From positions 3,906,001 through 3,970,000 of the forward strand of contig NZ_CP013692.1 of assembly GCF_001477625.1 (NCBI RefSeq): a stretch of 64,000 nucleotides of DNA, in the 5' to 3' direction. The position numbers and the translations under genes were made by a program. Positions within the stretch are counted from its first letter, which is position 1. Each line of letters begins with the position of its first letter. This stretch comes from Paucibacter sp. KCTC 42545. Its GTDB lineage: Bacteria; Pseudomonadota; Gammaproteobacteria; Burkholderiales; Burkholderiaceae_C. A model generated the notes under the pieces. The model did no database searches. It was not told the origin of the DNA and saw only the letters and a list, made by a program, of their open reading frames with translations. Below, piece after piece: positions 19,197-28,312 of the stretch.

Positions 19197-19511
19197 ATGA
19201 TCAAGGTCAGCGTGATGTACCCCTACGCCGCCGAGGCGCGTTTTGATCACCACTACTACCTCAACAGCCACATGCCCATGGTCAAGCGCCTGCTGGGCGA
19301 GGCCTGCCTGAGCTACACGGTGGACAAGGGCCTAGCCGGCGGCGCGCCGGGCTCGCCGCCGAACTACATCACCCTATGCCACATGCTGTGCCCCTCGGTA
19401 GAGAGCTTTCAAGCCGCCTTCGCCCCCCACGCCAAAGCCATCATGGCCGACATCCCCAACTACACCGATCTGAGCCCGGTGCTGCAGATCAGCGAGGTGC
19501 TGGTGGGCTAA
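19197..19511 (+). CDS. EthD family protein
   Basis: A 104-residue ferredoxin-like-fold protein. IKVSVMYPYAAEARFDHHYY with NSHMPMVKRLLG is the EthD pattern, including the conserved H-x-P-x-V. EthD was first described as needed for ethyl tert-butyl ether degradation, but most homologues have no defined role and may be small dimeric enzymes or chaperones. AAGGAG lies just upstream of the ATG. The stop codon TAA forms part of the left flanking duplication of a MITE-like element that begins at 19512. Confidence 0.88.
   Translation: MIKVSVMYPYAAEARFDHHYYLNSHMPMVKRLLGEACLSYTVDKGLAGGAPGSPPNYITLCHMLCPSVESFQAAFAPHAKAIMADIPNYTDLSPVLQISEVLVG
19508..19511. repeat. Candidate target-site duplication, left copy
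   Basis: CTAA, one base different from the right copy CTAG at 19673-19676. It contains the TAA stop of the EthD gene. Confidence 0.5.
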
Positions 19512-19672
19512 GGAAGCTCTGCATAAATCGGAGCCAGACCTTGTCGTGCGGATCGGGATGGTTACAAGGCGCAGTTTGAAGCGAACAGCCGTAGCTATTG
19601 GCGAGAAGTGCAACGCTGCACACCGCCAGATGCCCCGCTAGCTTGGGCTGGCCTGATTTGTGCAGAGCTTCC
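19512..19672 (+). mobile_element. MITE-like non-autonomous element, 161 bp
   Basis: The ends are inverted repeats: GGAAGCTCTGCATAAATC at 19512-19529 and GATTTGTGCAGAGCTTCC at 19655-19672, matching at 17 of 18 positions, with weaker similarity (GCCAGNCC) continuing inward. The element is flanked by CTAA (19508-19511) and CTAG (19673-19676), a near-perfect 4-bp YTAR duplication of the type made by IS5-group transposases. There is no room for a transposase, so it would need one supplied in trans. It lies between two convergent genes whose stop codons both sit in the flanking tetranucleotides. Confidence 0.7.
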
Positions 19673-19903
19673 CTAGGACTGCGGCGGCGCTTGCGCTGCC
19701 AACAAGGTGCGGATCTTCTCGGCCTTCTCGAAATGATCAAGCTGCATGTCCTGAATCCACCAAGTCGCCGCCTCCATCAGCAGGGCCGGGTCATCGTTGC
19801 GGTTGGCAAAGAAGGCGTAGAAGGACAGGCCAACATCGGGCCCGCGCTTGGCGATTTTGGTGGCACAGACCTGCAATATCTTGGTTCTCAATGTGGCGCG
19901 CAT
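19673..19903 (-). CDS. Small conserved-looking protein of unknown function
   Basis: A 76-residue reading frame starting MRATLRTKILQVCATKIAK, with AAAGGGGG a few bases before the ATG. It has a natural composition, with aromatic residues in amphipathic helices (LSFYAFFANRNDDP and EAATWWIQDMQLDHFEKAEK), unlike antisense shadow frames nearby. I do not recognise a family. Its TAG stop lies in the right CTAG flank of the MITE-like element. A longer form starting at 19957 is open but lacks an equally good ribosome binding site. Confidence 0.55.
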   Translation of the reverse strand: MRATLRTKILQVCATKIAKRGPDVGLSFYAFFANRNDDPALLMEAATWWIQDMQLDHFEKAEKIRTLLAAQAPPQS

Positions 19904-20430
19904 TCGCCCCCTTTCGTCGGCATTTTCAGTCTCAAGGCTGCCACAGCCCAAGTGCACGCTCGCCTTGGCACGCCTGCCCGCCAGCGACGTTGAACTGCGA
20001 CTGCCCCTGCATGTCTTTGTCTAAGCCCCAAAGCGGCGTCACCAAGGTCAAGCCCAGTTGCAGATCAATCCCACACCACAAATTCAGACAGAAGGAGCGT
20101 AGGGCACCGCAGTCGCAGCATTAGAACCGCGAGTGCGTATTGCTATGCGTCCCTTGGTCGATCAACAGAGGCGAGGGAACAATGCCTCGCCTCCCATGGC
20201 GGCGCCATCAAAAGCGCGAAAAACAGGCAGCAAGCGGGCGGCACCGGCATCAAGCAATTCATGCTTGCCTAGCCCTCGAGTTTTGTCGCGGAGGCATTCT
20301 GTTGCACGCGGGCCTGCTTACCTCGCCCTCTGGAGGATCTGCTCTGCCAAGCCACAGTAGGCGCACGGACGAACCGCCGAATCAGTGGTCCGTCGCGATA
20401 ACTAGCCCAAGCCAAGCCATCATGCGATGG
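19904..20430. other. Intergenic region without a convincing gene
   Basis: About 530 bases. Open frames here have the composition of random high-GC sequence. The only structure noted is a 9-bp perfect inverted repeat GAGGCGAGG/CCTCGCCTC at 20168-20193 with an 8-base loop and no T-run, so it is not a clear terminator. The region lies downstream of prsT on the minus strand and could hold its transcription end. Confidence 0.5.
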
Positions 20431-23196
20431 CTATCTCAGGGCCGCCCGCAATTGTTCGACCTCGGGAGGCGTCGCCTGACCTGGCGCCATCTCCGTCAAC
20501 CGATTCAGTGCGGTTTTGGCCAGCGCCTTATCGCCTGCCTGCAGCGCGATCTGCGCCAGATGCAGCTGCAGCAGCGAGGCGCTTGGGGCCAGTTGCACAG
20601 CCTTTTGCTGAATTTCCAAGGCCTTGGCGAATTGCCCCTCATACACCAGCGCTGCAGCCCAGGTATCCAGCAGCGGGGCCTGATTCGGCGCCAACTTATT
20701 GGCCTGTTCAGCCAAGCTCAAAGCGCCGGACTTGCGCTGCTGCACCAGCAGCCAGGCGAGGTTATTGAGGGCACTGACACGCTCAGGTACTTGCGCCAAT
20801 TCGTCCCGGTACAGCCGCTCTGCCTCGGGCAGATCCCCGCGCGCCATTGCGCCGCGCGCCAGGCCCTCACGAAACTCAAGATCGCCGGCATGCGCCGCCA
20901 GCCAGTCACGTTCGTATTGGTCAGCATCGGCGCGACGCCCATCGGACAAGAGGACCGCATGCAGCCGGAGTGCGGTATCTGATCTGGCGGCCTTCGACTG
21001 TGCACTCCGATAGGCCACAGCGGCTGCACCCCATTTTTTCTGCAAGGCCAGGGTATCGCCCTCCCAAGTCCAACCCTCGGGCTGTTTAGGCAACAGGACC
21101 TGCACTTGCTGGCTTTGAGTCTGCGCGGCAGCCCAGTCTTGCGCCTCCAAGGCCAAAGCCACCAAGCCGCGATGCGCGGCCAAAAAACTGCCGTCCAAAG
21201 CCAGTGCCTGCTTGAGCTTCTTGCGCGCTTCGGCAGGCTCTTTGGCTGCCTGATGTGCCGCGGCCAAGTCGACCCAGGCAGCAGGATCTTTGGCTTGCAC
21301 ATCCGACACCCGCTTGAAAGTACGAACGGCCTGCGAGGTCTGCCCGGCTGCCAATTGCGCATGCCCCAGCTGAGCCAGCACCGAGCGATCAGTCGGCAAG
21401 GCATTGACAGCAACCTGCGCAGCGGTCAATGCAGCCTGGGCATCACCCTGAGACAAGAACCAGCGAATCAGTGCCAATTGGGGCGCATTCCAAGCGGGCG
21501 CGGCACTGATGGCTGCGCGAATACTGGCTTGTACCGTTTGCGGTGGCGCATCTGCGCGCTCCTGCCAACCGGCCAAGGTCAAATGAGCGCCTGCGTCCTT
21601 GGGATGCTTGAGCAGCCAAGCCTGAATGCCTTGGACTGCGGCCTGAACATTGCCGCTCGCAGCGTCGGCCTGCGCCAAAGCCTCCACGGCCGGCCATGAC
21701 TGAGGATCGATCTTGGCGGCCTGCTCAAAGGCTGCACGCGCCGCCACCAGATCGCCTTTCTGGAGCAGCAAATGACCGCGCTGCAAGAGCGGTACCGGAT
21801 CTTTGGGCTGCTTGCTTTGGGCCCGATCCAACATTGCCAGAGCGCCCTGACTGTCATTGTTGTGTTGCTTCAGATTGGCGAGCGCCAAGTCCGGCAAATT
21901 ACTGCCACCTTGCGCTGACATGCGCTCCAGCTCAAGCATGCTCTGCGCATCTTCGCCGCGCGACAATTTGGCCAGGGCCTGCCCAATGCGGAATCGCTCA
22001 TCGCCAGGTGCAGCCTTGCTGGCTTGTTCAAACAGCTTTTCCGCCTGCTTGAAGTTACCCAACTGCACATGGGCGCGAGCCCCGATGGCCAAAGCCAAGG
22101 GCGGTGGCGCCGGCATGCCAAGCAAGGGGGTCACCGTGGCAAGGGCCTTTGCTGAGTCGCCGGCGAGCACCTGCAACTGCGCCAACTGCAAGGTTTGAAC
22201 GATGGAGTTGGGCGCAATTGCCAAGGCCTTGGCCAGGTGACTCTCGGCCTGTGCCACGGCGCCGGCGCGCGACTCTAGTTCGGCCGCCAGCGCCAGCCCC
22301 AAGACATCATTGGGGCTGGCTTTCAAGGCCAGCTGCAGTTTTTCTCTGGCGGTCTTGATGTCATTGGCTCGCAAGGCCATTTGCGCTTCAAAAAGCAAAG
22401 TCTGAGGATGGCCCGGCCAGGCCTTGCTCATCGCCGTGAGACGTGTTTGTGCAAGCTCGCCCTGGTTGGCCGTCAACGCCATCATCGTCAACTGCTGATG
22501 GGCCATGAGGGCCCGGGGATCCTCCTTGAGTGCGCTCTCATAGGCCTGCACGGCCGCGCTGTCGTCGCGCTTGCCAATCTGCAGCAGCTCGCCCTTGAGC
22601 ACCCAGGCCTGCGCATTGTGCTTATCCGCGGCAATCACCGCGTCGACGATGGCCAGCGCACCATCGGGTTGACCTCGTGCAGCCTCTGCACGCGCTCGCA
22701 GCAGGCGCGCGGGCGCGTAGTCGGGCTTAGCGCGCAAGGCGGCTTGCAAAGCCTGCTCAGCCTTGTCCGTGTCGTTTTGAGCCCGGTAGGCTTGGTAGAG
22801 CGCGGTCGTGAATTCAGCCACCGCCGCTGGGGATTGCAGCTGAGTGCCTGCGTACCCGGCAATCAAATCTTTGGATTGGCCGGCCAGCACCATGGCTCGC
22901 GCCAGTTGCGGCAAGACAGACTCCAAGGGTTGATCGGCACTCAGTGCCTTGCGCAATTCAATAACAGCATCTTGGCCGTTACCGGCCTCCAGATAGGCCA
23001 CCCCTAACAAGTGCCGGGCCTCGGGCCAATTTTCTTTGACCTGTAGGCCGCCCTTGAGCGTGACCTGAGCGACTGAATACTCCTTGGCTGCGATTTGCCG
23101 GCGGGCGTCCGCCAACAAGTCAGCATCAGCTCGCTGCCCGCATGCTTGCAGCGCCGCAAGCCATATCAACAGAAAAACGACTCGGATGAATGGCAT
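20431..23196 (-). CDS. prsT: PEP-CTERM system TPR-repeat lipoprotein PrsT
   Basis: A 921-residue lipoprotein made almost entirely of tetratricopeptide repeats. The signal peptide MPFIRVVFLLIWLAALQAC ends in a lipobox-like LQAC with C19 as the lipidated residue. From about residue 30 to the end, 34-residue helical pairs recur, for example EARHLLGVAYLEAGNGQDAV and NALNNLAWLLVQQRK-like units. Size and architecture match the PrsT family, found in genomes with the XrtA exosortase and PEP-CTERM proteins and thought to help export or assemble exopolysaccharide and sorted proteins. It follows a THxN PEP-CTERM gene after 108 bases on the same strand, with no promoter evident in between. The exosortase itself is not in the window. 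Confidence 0.88.
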   Translation of the reverse strand: MPFIRVVFLLIWLAALQACGQRADADLLADARRQIAAKEYSVAQVTLKGGLQVKENWPEARHLLGVAYLEAGNGQDAVIELRKALSADQPLESVLPQLARAMVLAGQSKDLIAGYAGTQLQSPAAVAEFTTALYQAYRAQNDTDKAEQALQAALRAKPDYAPARLLRARAEAARGQPDGALAIVDAVIAADKHNAQAWVLKGELLQIGKRDDSAAVQAYESALKEDPRALMAHQQLTMMALTANQGELAQTRLTAMSKAWPGHPQTLLFEAQMALRANDIKTAREKLQLALKASPNDVLGLALAAELESRAGAVAQAESHLAKALAIAPNSIVQTLQLAQLQVLAGDSAKALATVTPLLGMPAPPPLALAIGARAHVQLGNFKQAEKLFEQASKAAPGDERFRIGQALAKLSRGEDAQSMLELERMSAQGGSNLPDLALANLKQHNNDSQGALAMLDRAQSKQPKDPVPLLQRGHLLLQKGDLVAARAAFEQAAKIDPQSWPAVEALAQADAASGNVQAAVQGIQAWLLKHPKDAGAHLTLAGWQERADAPPQTVQASIRAAISAAPAWNAPQLALIRWFLSQGDAQAALTAAQVAVNALPTDRSVLAQLGHAQLAAGQTSQAVRTFKRVSDVQAKDPAAWVDLAAAHQAAKEPAEARKKLKQALALDGSFLAAHRGLVALALEAQDWAAAQTQSQQVQVLLPKQPEGWTWEGDTLALQKKWGAAAVAYRSAQSKAARSDTALRLHAVLLSDGRRADADQYERDWLAAHAGDLEFREGLARGAMARGDLPEAERLYRDELAQVPERVSALNNLAWLLVQQRKSGALSLAEQANKLAPNQAPLLDTWAAALVYEGQFAKALEIQQKAVQLAPSASLLQLHLAQIALQAGDKALAKTALNRLTEMAPGQATPPEVEQLRAALR

Positions 23197-23255
23197 GTCC
23201 CGACCTCTCAATTGGCCGCCCAAGGGATGCGCACGACGTCGCAAATTACCAAGCC

Positions 23256-23286
23256 CGGTTTGCGTCCGTGGTGCCGACGCAAACCG
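23256..23286 (-). other. Perfect 11-bp inverted repeat between PEP-CTERM gene and prsT
   Basis: CGGTTTGCGTC (23256-23266) and GACGCAAACCG (23276-23286) flank a 9-base loop, 18 bases after the PEP-CTERM stop codon. There is no run of T after the stem on the minus strand, so it looks more like a partial terminator, an mRNA-stabilising hairpin or a processing site that would set different levels for the two genes. This role is inferred from position. Confidence 0.6.
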
Positions 23287-23304
23287 AACACTGATCAAAT
23301 TCGA

Positions 23305-24108
23305 TCAGCTTTGGCGCAGCCGACGACCGACGCCGCCCGCACAGAGGAGTGCCAACCCGATCAAAGCAAAGGAACTAGGCTCAGGAACCCGCAACTCTTC
23401 GGTAGAGACGGTGTAGCCGAATGCCAGCGTGGTCTCTTGACCTTCGGGTGTTGTAAAGCCAATGCAGCCATTGGCCTGTCCGGCCGCGGCACAGGCGGTA
23501 TCTTGCAGAACGCTCAGCACCCCGCCCGACGTTGGGAAGATATTGACGAAGTAGGTTTGGCTGTCATAGCTGAAGGACTGATTTAAAAAGCCGCCCTTCA
23601 GGACAAAGATGTCATTGCAGGGATTGCCGGGTGGGCTGGTCGCGGCGCAGGTGCCCGAGTTCGGAGTCTCGACGAAAGCGATGTCGAAATTGATGGGCGG
23701 CAGCGCGCCAGGGCCGGGGCCGGCGGGGTTCAGTGCCGTCAAACTCAGTGTGTCGCGGATGGTGGCGCCCGTCATGGGCGAATTGGTGATCGGAAAATTC
23801 CTGTGCGTGACGGTAGAACCTGGCACCGTGAATACCGGTGGTGGTAGCCCGCCACCAATATAAGTATTCACCACTTGATTGGCTGCGGGATTGCCAATCG
23901 TCAAGGAGCTTTGGCCATTGCCAATATCGGTACCCCAACTCAGCTTGGTATCAGCCAAGCTTGCAGTCACGCCAGCGGCATAGCTGCCCGGCAACCATGT
24001 ACCGGCGGTAGTGGCTTGCCACTGTGTCACGATGGCAGCATGAGCGCTACCCATCAATCCCGCGGCGACTCCTAGTCCCGCGAGTACTTTCGTCAACATG
24101 TTGTTCAT
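23305..24108 (-). CDS. THxN family PEP-CTERM protein
   Basis: A 267-residue exported protein. A Sec signal peptide (residues 1-24, ending SAHA-A) is followed by a beta-rich Gly/Thr/Asn-rich domain with the family's THxN motif at 101-104 (VTHRNFPIT) and four cysteines in two pairs. The last 27 residues are a PEP-CTERM sorting signal: VPEPSSF, a hydrophobic helix ALIGLALLCAGGVG, then RRLRQS. An exosortase would cut there and pass the protein to the cell surface. Such proteins are linked to exopolysaccharide and floc or biofilm formation. GGAGGT lies four bases before the ATG. A sigma-54-type promoter is seen upstream and prsT follows. Confidence 0.92.
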   Translation of the reverse strand: MNNMLTKVLAGLGVAAGLMGSAHAAIVTQWQATTAGTWLPGSYAAGVTASLADTKLSWGTDIGNGQSSLTIGNPAANQVVNTYIGGGLPPPVFTVPGSTVTHRNFPITNSPMTGATIRDTLSLTALNPAGPGPGALPPINFDIAFVETPNSGTCAATSPPGNPCNDIFVLKGGFLNQSFSYDSQTYFVNIFPTSGGVLSVLQDTACAAAGQANGCIGFTTPEGQETTLAFGYTVSTEELRVPEPSSFALIGLALLCAGGVGRRLRQS

Positions 24109-24159
24109 ACAGACCTCCATGAAGCAATCACCATCGAAAATTGATGGCGCCGACCAAAT

Positions 24160-24175
24160 TGCACAATCCGTGCCC
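24160..24175 (-). promoter_or_regulatory. Candidate sigma-54 (-24/-12) promoter of the PEP-CTERM gene
   Basis: The minus strand reads GGGCACGGATTGTGCA. It has the GG and GC dinucleotides ten bases apart that define sigma-54 promoters and agrees with the consensus TGGCACG-N4-TTGCA at 10 of 12 defined positions. Transcription would start near 24149, giving a leader of about 40 bases before the ATG at 24108. Sigma-54 control through PrsK/PrsR is known for PEP-CTERM systems in related bacteria; those regulators are not in the window. Confidence 0.7.
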
Positions 24176-24191
24176 GGCATCTGATTTGCGT

Positions 24192-24216
24192 GTCATTAAC
24201 TTTACAAATCAATGAC
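24192..24216. promoter_or_regulatory. Inverted repeat upstream of the sigma-54 promoter, possible activator site
   Basis: GTCATTAA (24192-24199) and TCAATGAC (24209-24216) form an imperfect palindrome with seven of eight matching positions, in an AT-rich stretch centred about 37 bases upstream of the -24/-12 element. Its position suits an enhancer-binding protein or other regulator. The identity of the protein is unknown. Confidence 0.4.
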
Positions 24217-24395
24217 TTATTGGCGACAAGCCACAGGCTAGCCCGCTCCAGCCTGAGCAGATGTAAAAAAAATCGACGCTCCAATCGAGCATGCACGAAG
24301 AAAATGCCGCGCCGGAAACGCTGCAAATAGCGGCGCCAGGCCGGATCACCGGCATCGCCGTGAATCAAGAAGCCGGCCACGCCCGGCCTTCCTAG

Positions 24396-25940
<1,545 letters not shown>

Positions 25941-25948
25941 TGATTTGA

Positions 25949-26190
25949 GTGACAGACCGATCGAACTTGCGAAGCAAGTGAGGAGCTCTGTCACCAACTG
26001 ATTAGATGTCTTGAGTGACAGACCGATCGAACGAGTAAAGCGCGTGAGTGAGTAGCTCTGAGTCTGCACAGCCAAGCCGGAAGGCTTGGCTCGGCTGACG
26101 AAGGACTTGCCGCGATACAAGCGGCAAGGCTGTCACCAACTGATTGAATTGTGCGTGACAGACCGATCGAACTTGCTAAGCAAGGGCGCC
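25949..26190 (+). repeat. Three-copy hairpin-forming repeat downstream of purB
   Basis: GTGACAGACCGATCGAAC occurs three times in the same orientation, at 25949-25966, 26015-26032 and 26155-26172. TGTCACCAACTGATT occurs twice, at 25989-26003 and 26131-26145. In copy 1 an outer stem GTGACAGA/TCTGTCAC (25949-25994) encloses an inner stem ACTTGC/GCAAGT. Copy 2 is longer (26015-26135) and encloses stems CCAAGCC/GGCTTGG and CTTGCCGC/GCGGCAAG. Copy 3 keeps only the repeat and the CTTGC/GCAAG stem. The unit resembles a REP/BIME-type palindromic element and may help end or protect the purB transcript; no known family is recognised. Confidence 0.75.
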
Positions 26191-26216
26191 GGTCAGTCCT
26201 CAAATGATGGGCAGCC

Positions 26217-26885
26217 TCAGCGCAACACACCCTTGCCCAGCCACTGCGGCCACATGGCCAGGCTGACCGAGCCGTCCGCCACGCCGGGATCCTCGGCCAG
26301 CGCGGCTTGAACGGCGTCACTATTGCCGCTGCGGGCAAACAAGATCTCTGCAATGGGGCCTTCACTCAGGCGGTACCAGGCGCCGATCAGCTCAGCCTTG
26401 AGCAAGGCTTCCAGCTTGTCGGCCAACGTTGTGGAAGAGGCTGCGGCCTGACTGCGGCGCCCCAGCAGCACAATGCGCGACTCCTCAATGCCATTCGGGT
26501 CAATGCCCTCGGTGTTCAAACCGCGCCTTGCGCCGCAGGGCGTGGCATTGACGGTCATATAGCCCTCGCGCACATATTCGTCCGGCTCGAAGTAGCTTTG
26601 CAACTGCTCCCGGCTGGCCGCGCGGACGAGCACAATGCCGCGCTTGAGCCCGCTCGGGTCGCGCAGCGGGCCGGCGGCCAAGAGCAGGCCCAGGCCGAAG
26701 AGACGCTTGAAATTGTCGATATGGCCGCGCTGCATGGCGGCCACGGCGGCCTTGTCGTCCGGCGTCGGCCGGCCGCGCTCCAGAAAGATGAACCACAGCA
26801 GCTCAGGTATCTGAGGCGCTGGCTGTGCCCAAGCCGCCATCGGCAGGCTGCTCAGGCCCAGAAGGGCATCGCGTCGTCGCATCAT
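26217..26885 (-). CDS. Exported YCII-related domain protein
   Basis: A 222-residue protein whose N-terminus MMRRRDALLGLSSLPMAAWA looks like a Tat-type or simple signal peptide. The mature part has two repeats of about 90 residues resembling the small ferredoxin-like YCII domain: LWFIFLERGRPTPDDKAAVA with the conserved H in MQRGHIDNFKRLFGLGLLLAAGPLRD, then EQLQSYFEPDEYVREGYM; the second repeat around residues 125-215 is weaker. YCII proteins are of unclear function, some acting on chlorinated aromatic intermediates. It precedes a divergent-looking block but shares orientation with the kinase at 26920, with 34 bases between stop and start regions. Confidence 0.65.
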   Translation of the reverse strand: MMRRRDALLGLSSLPMAAWAQPAPQIPELLWFIFLERGRPTPDDKAAVAAMQRGHIDNFKRLFGLGLLLAAGPLRDPSGLKRGIVLVRAASREQLQSYFEPDEYVREGYMTVNATPCGARRGLNTEGIDPNGIEESRIVLLGRRSQAAASSTTLADKLEALLKAELIGAWYRLSEGPIAEILFARSGNSDAVQAALAEDPGVADGSVSLAMWPQWLGKGVLR

Positions 26886-26919
26886 GATCAGTCTCCTTGG
26901 CAGGGACGCTCACACGGAC

Positions 26920-28302
26920 TCAGGCTGAGTCGGGATCCAACAAAACTTCGGGTTCGGGCGGCGGGACCAAGGGCCAACTCATTTGCAAACGCGCCCCGCC
27001 CAGCAGTGGCGATGCGCCCATGCGGGCCTTACCGCCATGCACCTCGGCCACCCGGCGCACGATGGCCAGGCCCAGGCCGAAGCCGCGGCTGCCGCGCTCT
27101 TTCTCGCGGTCCAGCCGTTTGAAGGGCACGAACACGGCCTCGCGCATGTTCTCGGGCACGCCCTCACCATCGTCTTCCACCACCAGAAAGACCTGCCCGT
27201 CCTCCACCCAGGCAGACAGCGCGATGCGCGCCCGGCCGTGGCGCGCCGCGTTGCGCAGTGCGTTGCGCAATGCATAGGGCAGCAGGCGCGCGTCGAAACG
27301 CACCGGGCGGTCCAGACGCAGATTGGTGCTGAGCTGCTTGCCTTCGAGCAGCGGCACCAGGCTGGCGGCCTCATGGCTCAGCAAGGCCTGCAGGTCGCCT
27401 GGCTCGCAGCTGAGCTGCAAGGCGCCCATGTCCAGGCGGGCGATGGTGAGGCTGGCATCGATCAAGGTGTCGAGCTCGTCCAGATCGCGCTCGCAGGCTT
27501 GCACGGCCAGCTCGCGCTTGCCCATGTCTTCTTCCTCGACCAAGGCGTCGATGGCGAAGCGCAGGCGCGCCAGCGGGGTGCGCAGCTCGTGGGAAACCGC
27601 GCCGGTCAGCTCACGCTGGGTCGCCAGGGCCGCAGCCAAACGCTCCAGCGTAGCGCGCGCGCCCGCGGCTATTGGGGCAAACAAGCGGCTCTCGGGCTCG
27701 GCAATTGCCAGCTCAAAGCGGCCCTCGGTCATGGCGTCGGCCGCCATTTGCAGGCGCCGTATATCGCGCCAGATCGGGCGCAGAAGCCAGGCCGCCAGCG
27801 CAAACACCGCCAGCGCCAGGCCCAAGCCCGCCAGCAACTGCATCCAGACCTCGCGCGGCAGGCTGACGATAGTCTCGTTGGCCCGCGCCTCCACATTCAG
27901 CGGCCCGAGCCGCAGCACCTGAAAGTCATCCGGCGACTTGCTGCTGGCGGTGTTCGGTAGGGCGGCGTAGATGCGGCGATTGAAGCCCAACACCACCAAC
28001 TCGCCCCGCGCCAGGGCGGCGCGGTTGGCCGCATTCAACTCGGAACCCGAGACGATGGTCACCGGGTAAGAGAACTGGTCATCCAGCACCTGCACCCGGG
28101 TCTGGCGCTGCTCGGCCGACAAAGGCCCCAGCTCAGCCACCAGGATGTCCACCGTGCCGCGCATGAAGCGGCGCACATAGTTGTCGGTGACGCCGTTGAC
28201 AGCCAAGCTCATCAAGCCCTGAATCAACCAGACCAGCGCCAGCGCGGCCAGGCCCAAACCCAGCGCGACCCGGGTCATGGGGGAGCGCATCTTCATGGGC
28301 AT
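26920..28302 (-). CDS. Sensor histidine kinase, RstB/EnvZ-like
   Basis: A 460-residue inner-membrane kinase. Two membrane helices (about 12-36 and 154-174) bracket a periplasmic domain of about 118 residues; HAMP covers about 175-228. The phospho-accepting histidine is H238 in GAVSHELRTPLARLRFAID, and the ATPase domain has NALRNAARHG (N box), DDGEGVP (G1) and GFGLGLAIVRRVAEVHGG (G2). It is the partner of the response regulator just upstream; the ATG at 28302 lies 10 bases after that gene's stop. The signal sensed is unknown. Starts at 28296 or 28290 are also possible. Confidence 0.92.
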   Translation of the reverse strand: MPMKMRSPMTRVALGLGLAALALVWLIQGLMSLAVNGVTDNYVRRFMRGTVDILVAELGPLSAEQRQTRVQVLDDQFSYPVTIVSGSELNAANRAALARGELVVLGFNRRIYAALPNTASSKSPDDFQVLRLGPLNVEARANETIVSLPREVWMQLLAGLGLALAVFALAAWLLRPIWRDIRRLQMAADAMTEGRFELAIAEPESRLFAPIAAGARATLERLAAALATQRELTGAVSHELRTPLARLRFAIDALVEEEDMGKRELAVQACERDLDELDTLIDASLTIARLDMGALQLSCEPGDLQALLSHEAASLVPLLEGKQLSTNLRLDRPVRFDARLLPYALRNALRNAARHGRARIALSAWVEDGQVFLVVEDDGEGVPENMREAVFVPFKRLDREKERGSRGFGLGLAIVRRVAEVHGGKARMGASPLLGGARLQMSWPLVPPPEPEVLLDPDSA

Positions 28303-28312
28303 GGCCGCAGCC

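Noticed and set aside
20168..20193. Inverted repeat GAGGCGAGG/CCTCGCCTC as a terminator for prsT
   Set aside because: It lies 240 bases past the stop codon and has no T-run on either strand.
20140..20982. A 280-codon plus-strand frame overlapping the 3' end of prsT
   Set aside because: Half of it is antisense to TPR repeats and the rest has random composition.
25949..26190. Repeat field after purB as a CRISPR array
   Set aside because: Only three copies, unequal spacing (66 and 140 bases), nested stems between copies, and no cas genes in the window.
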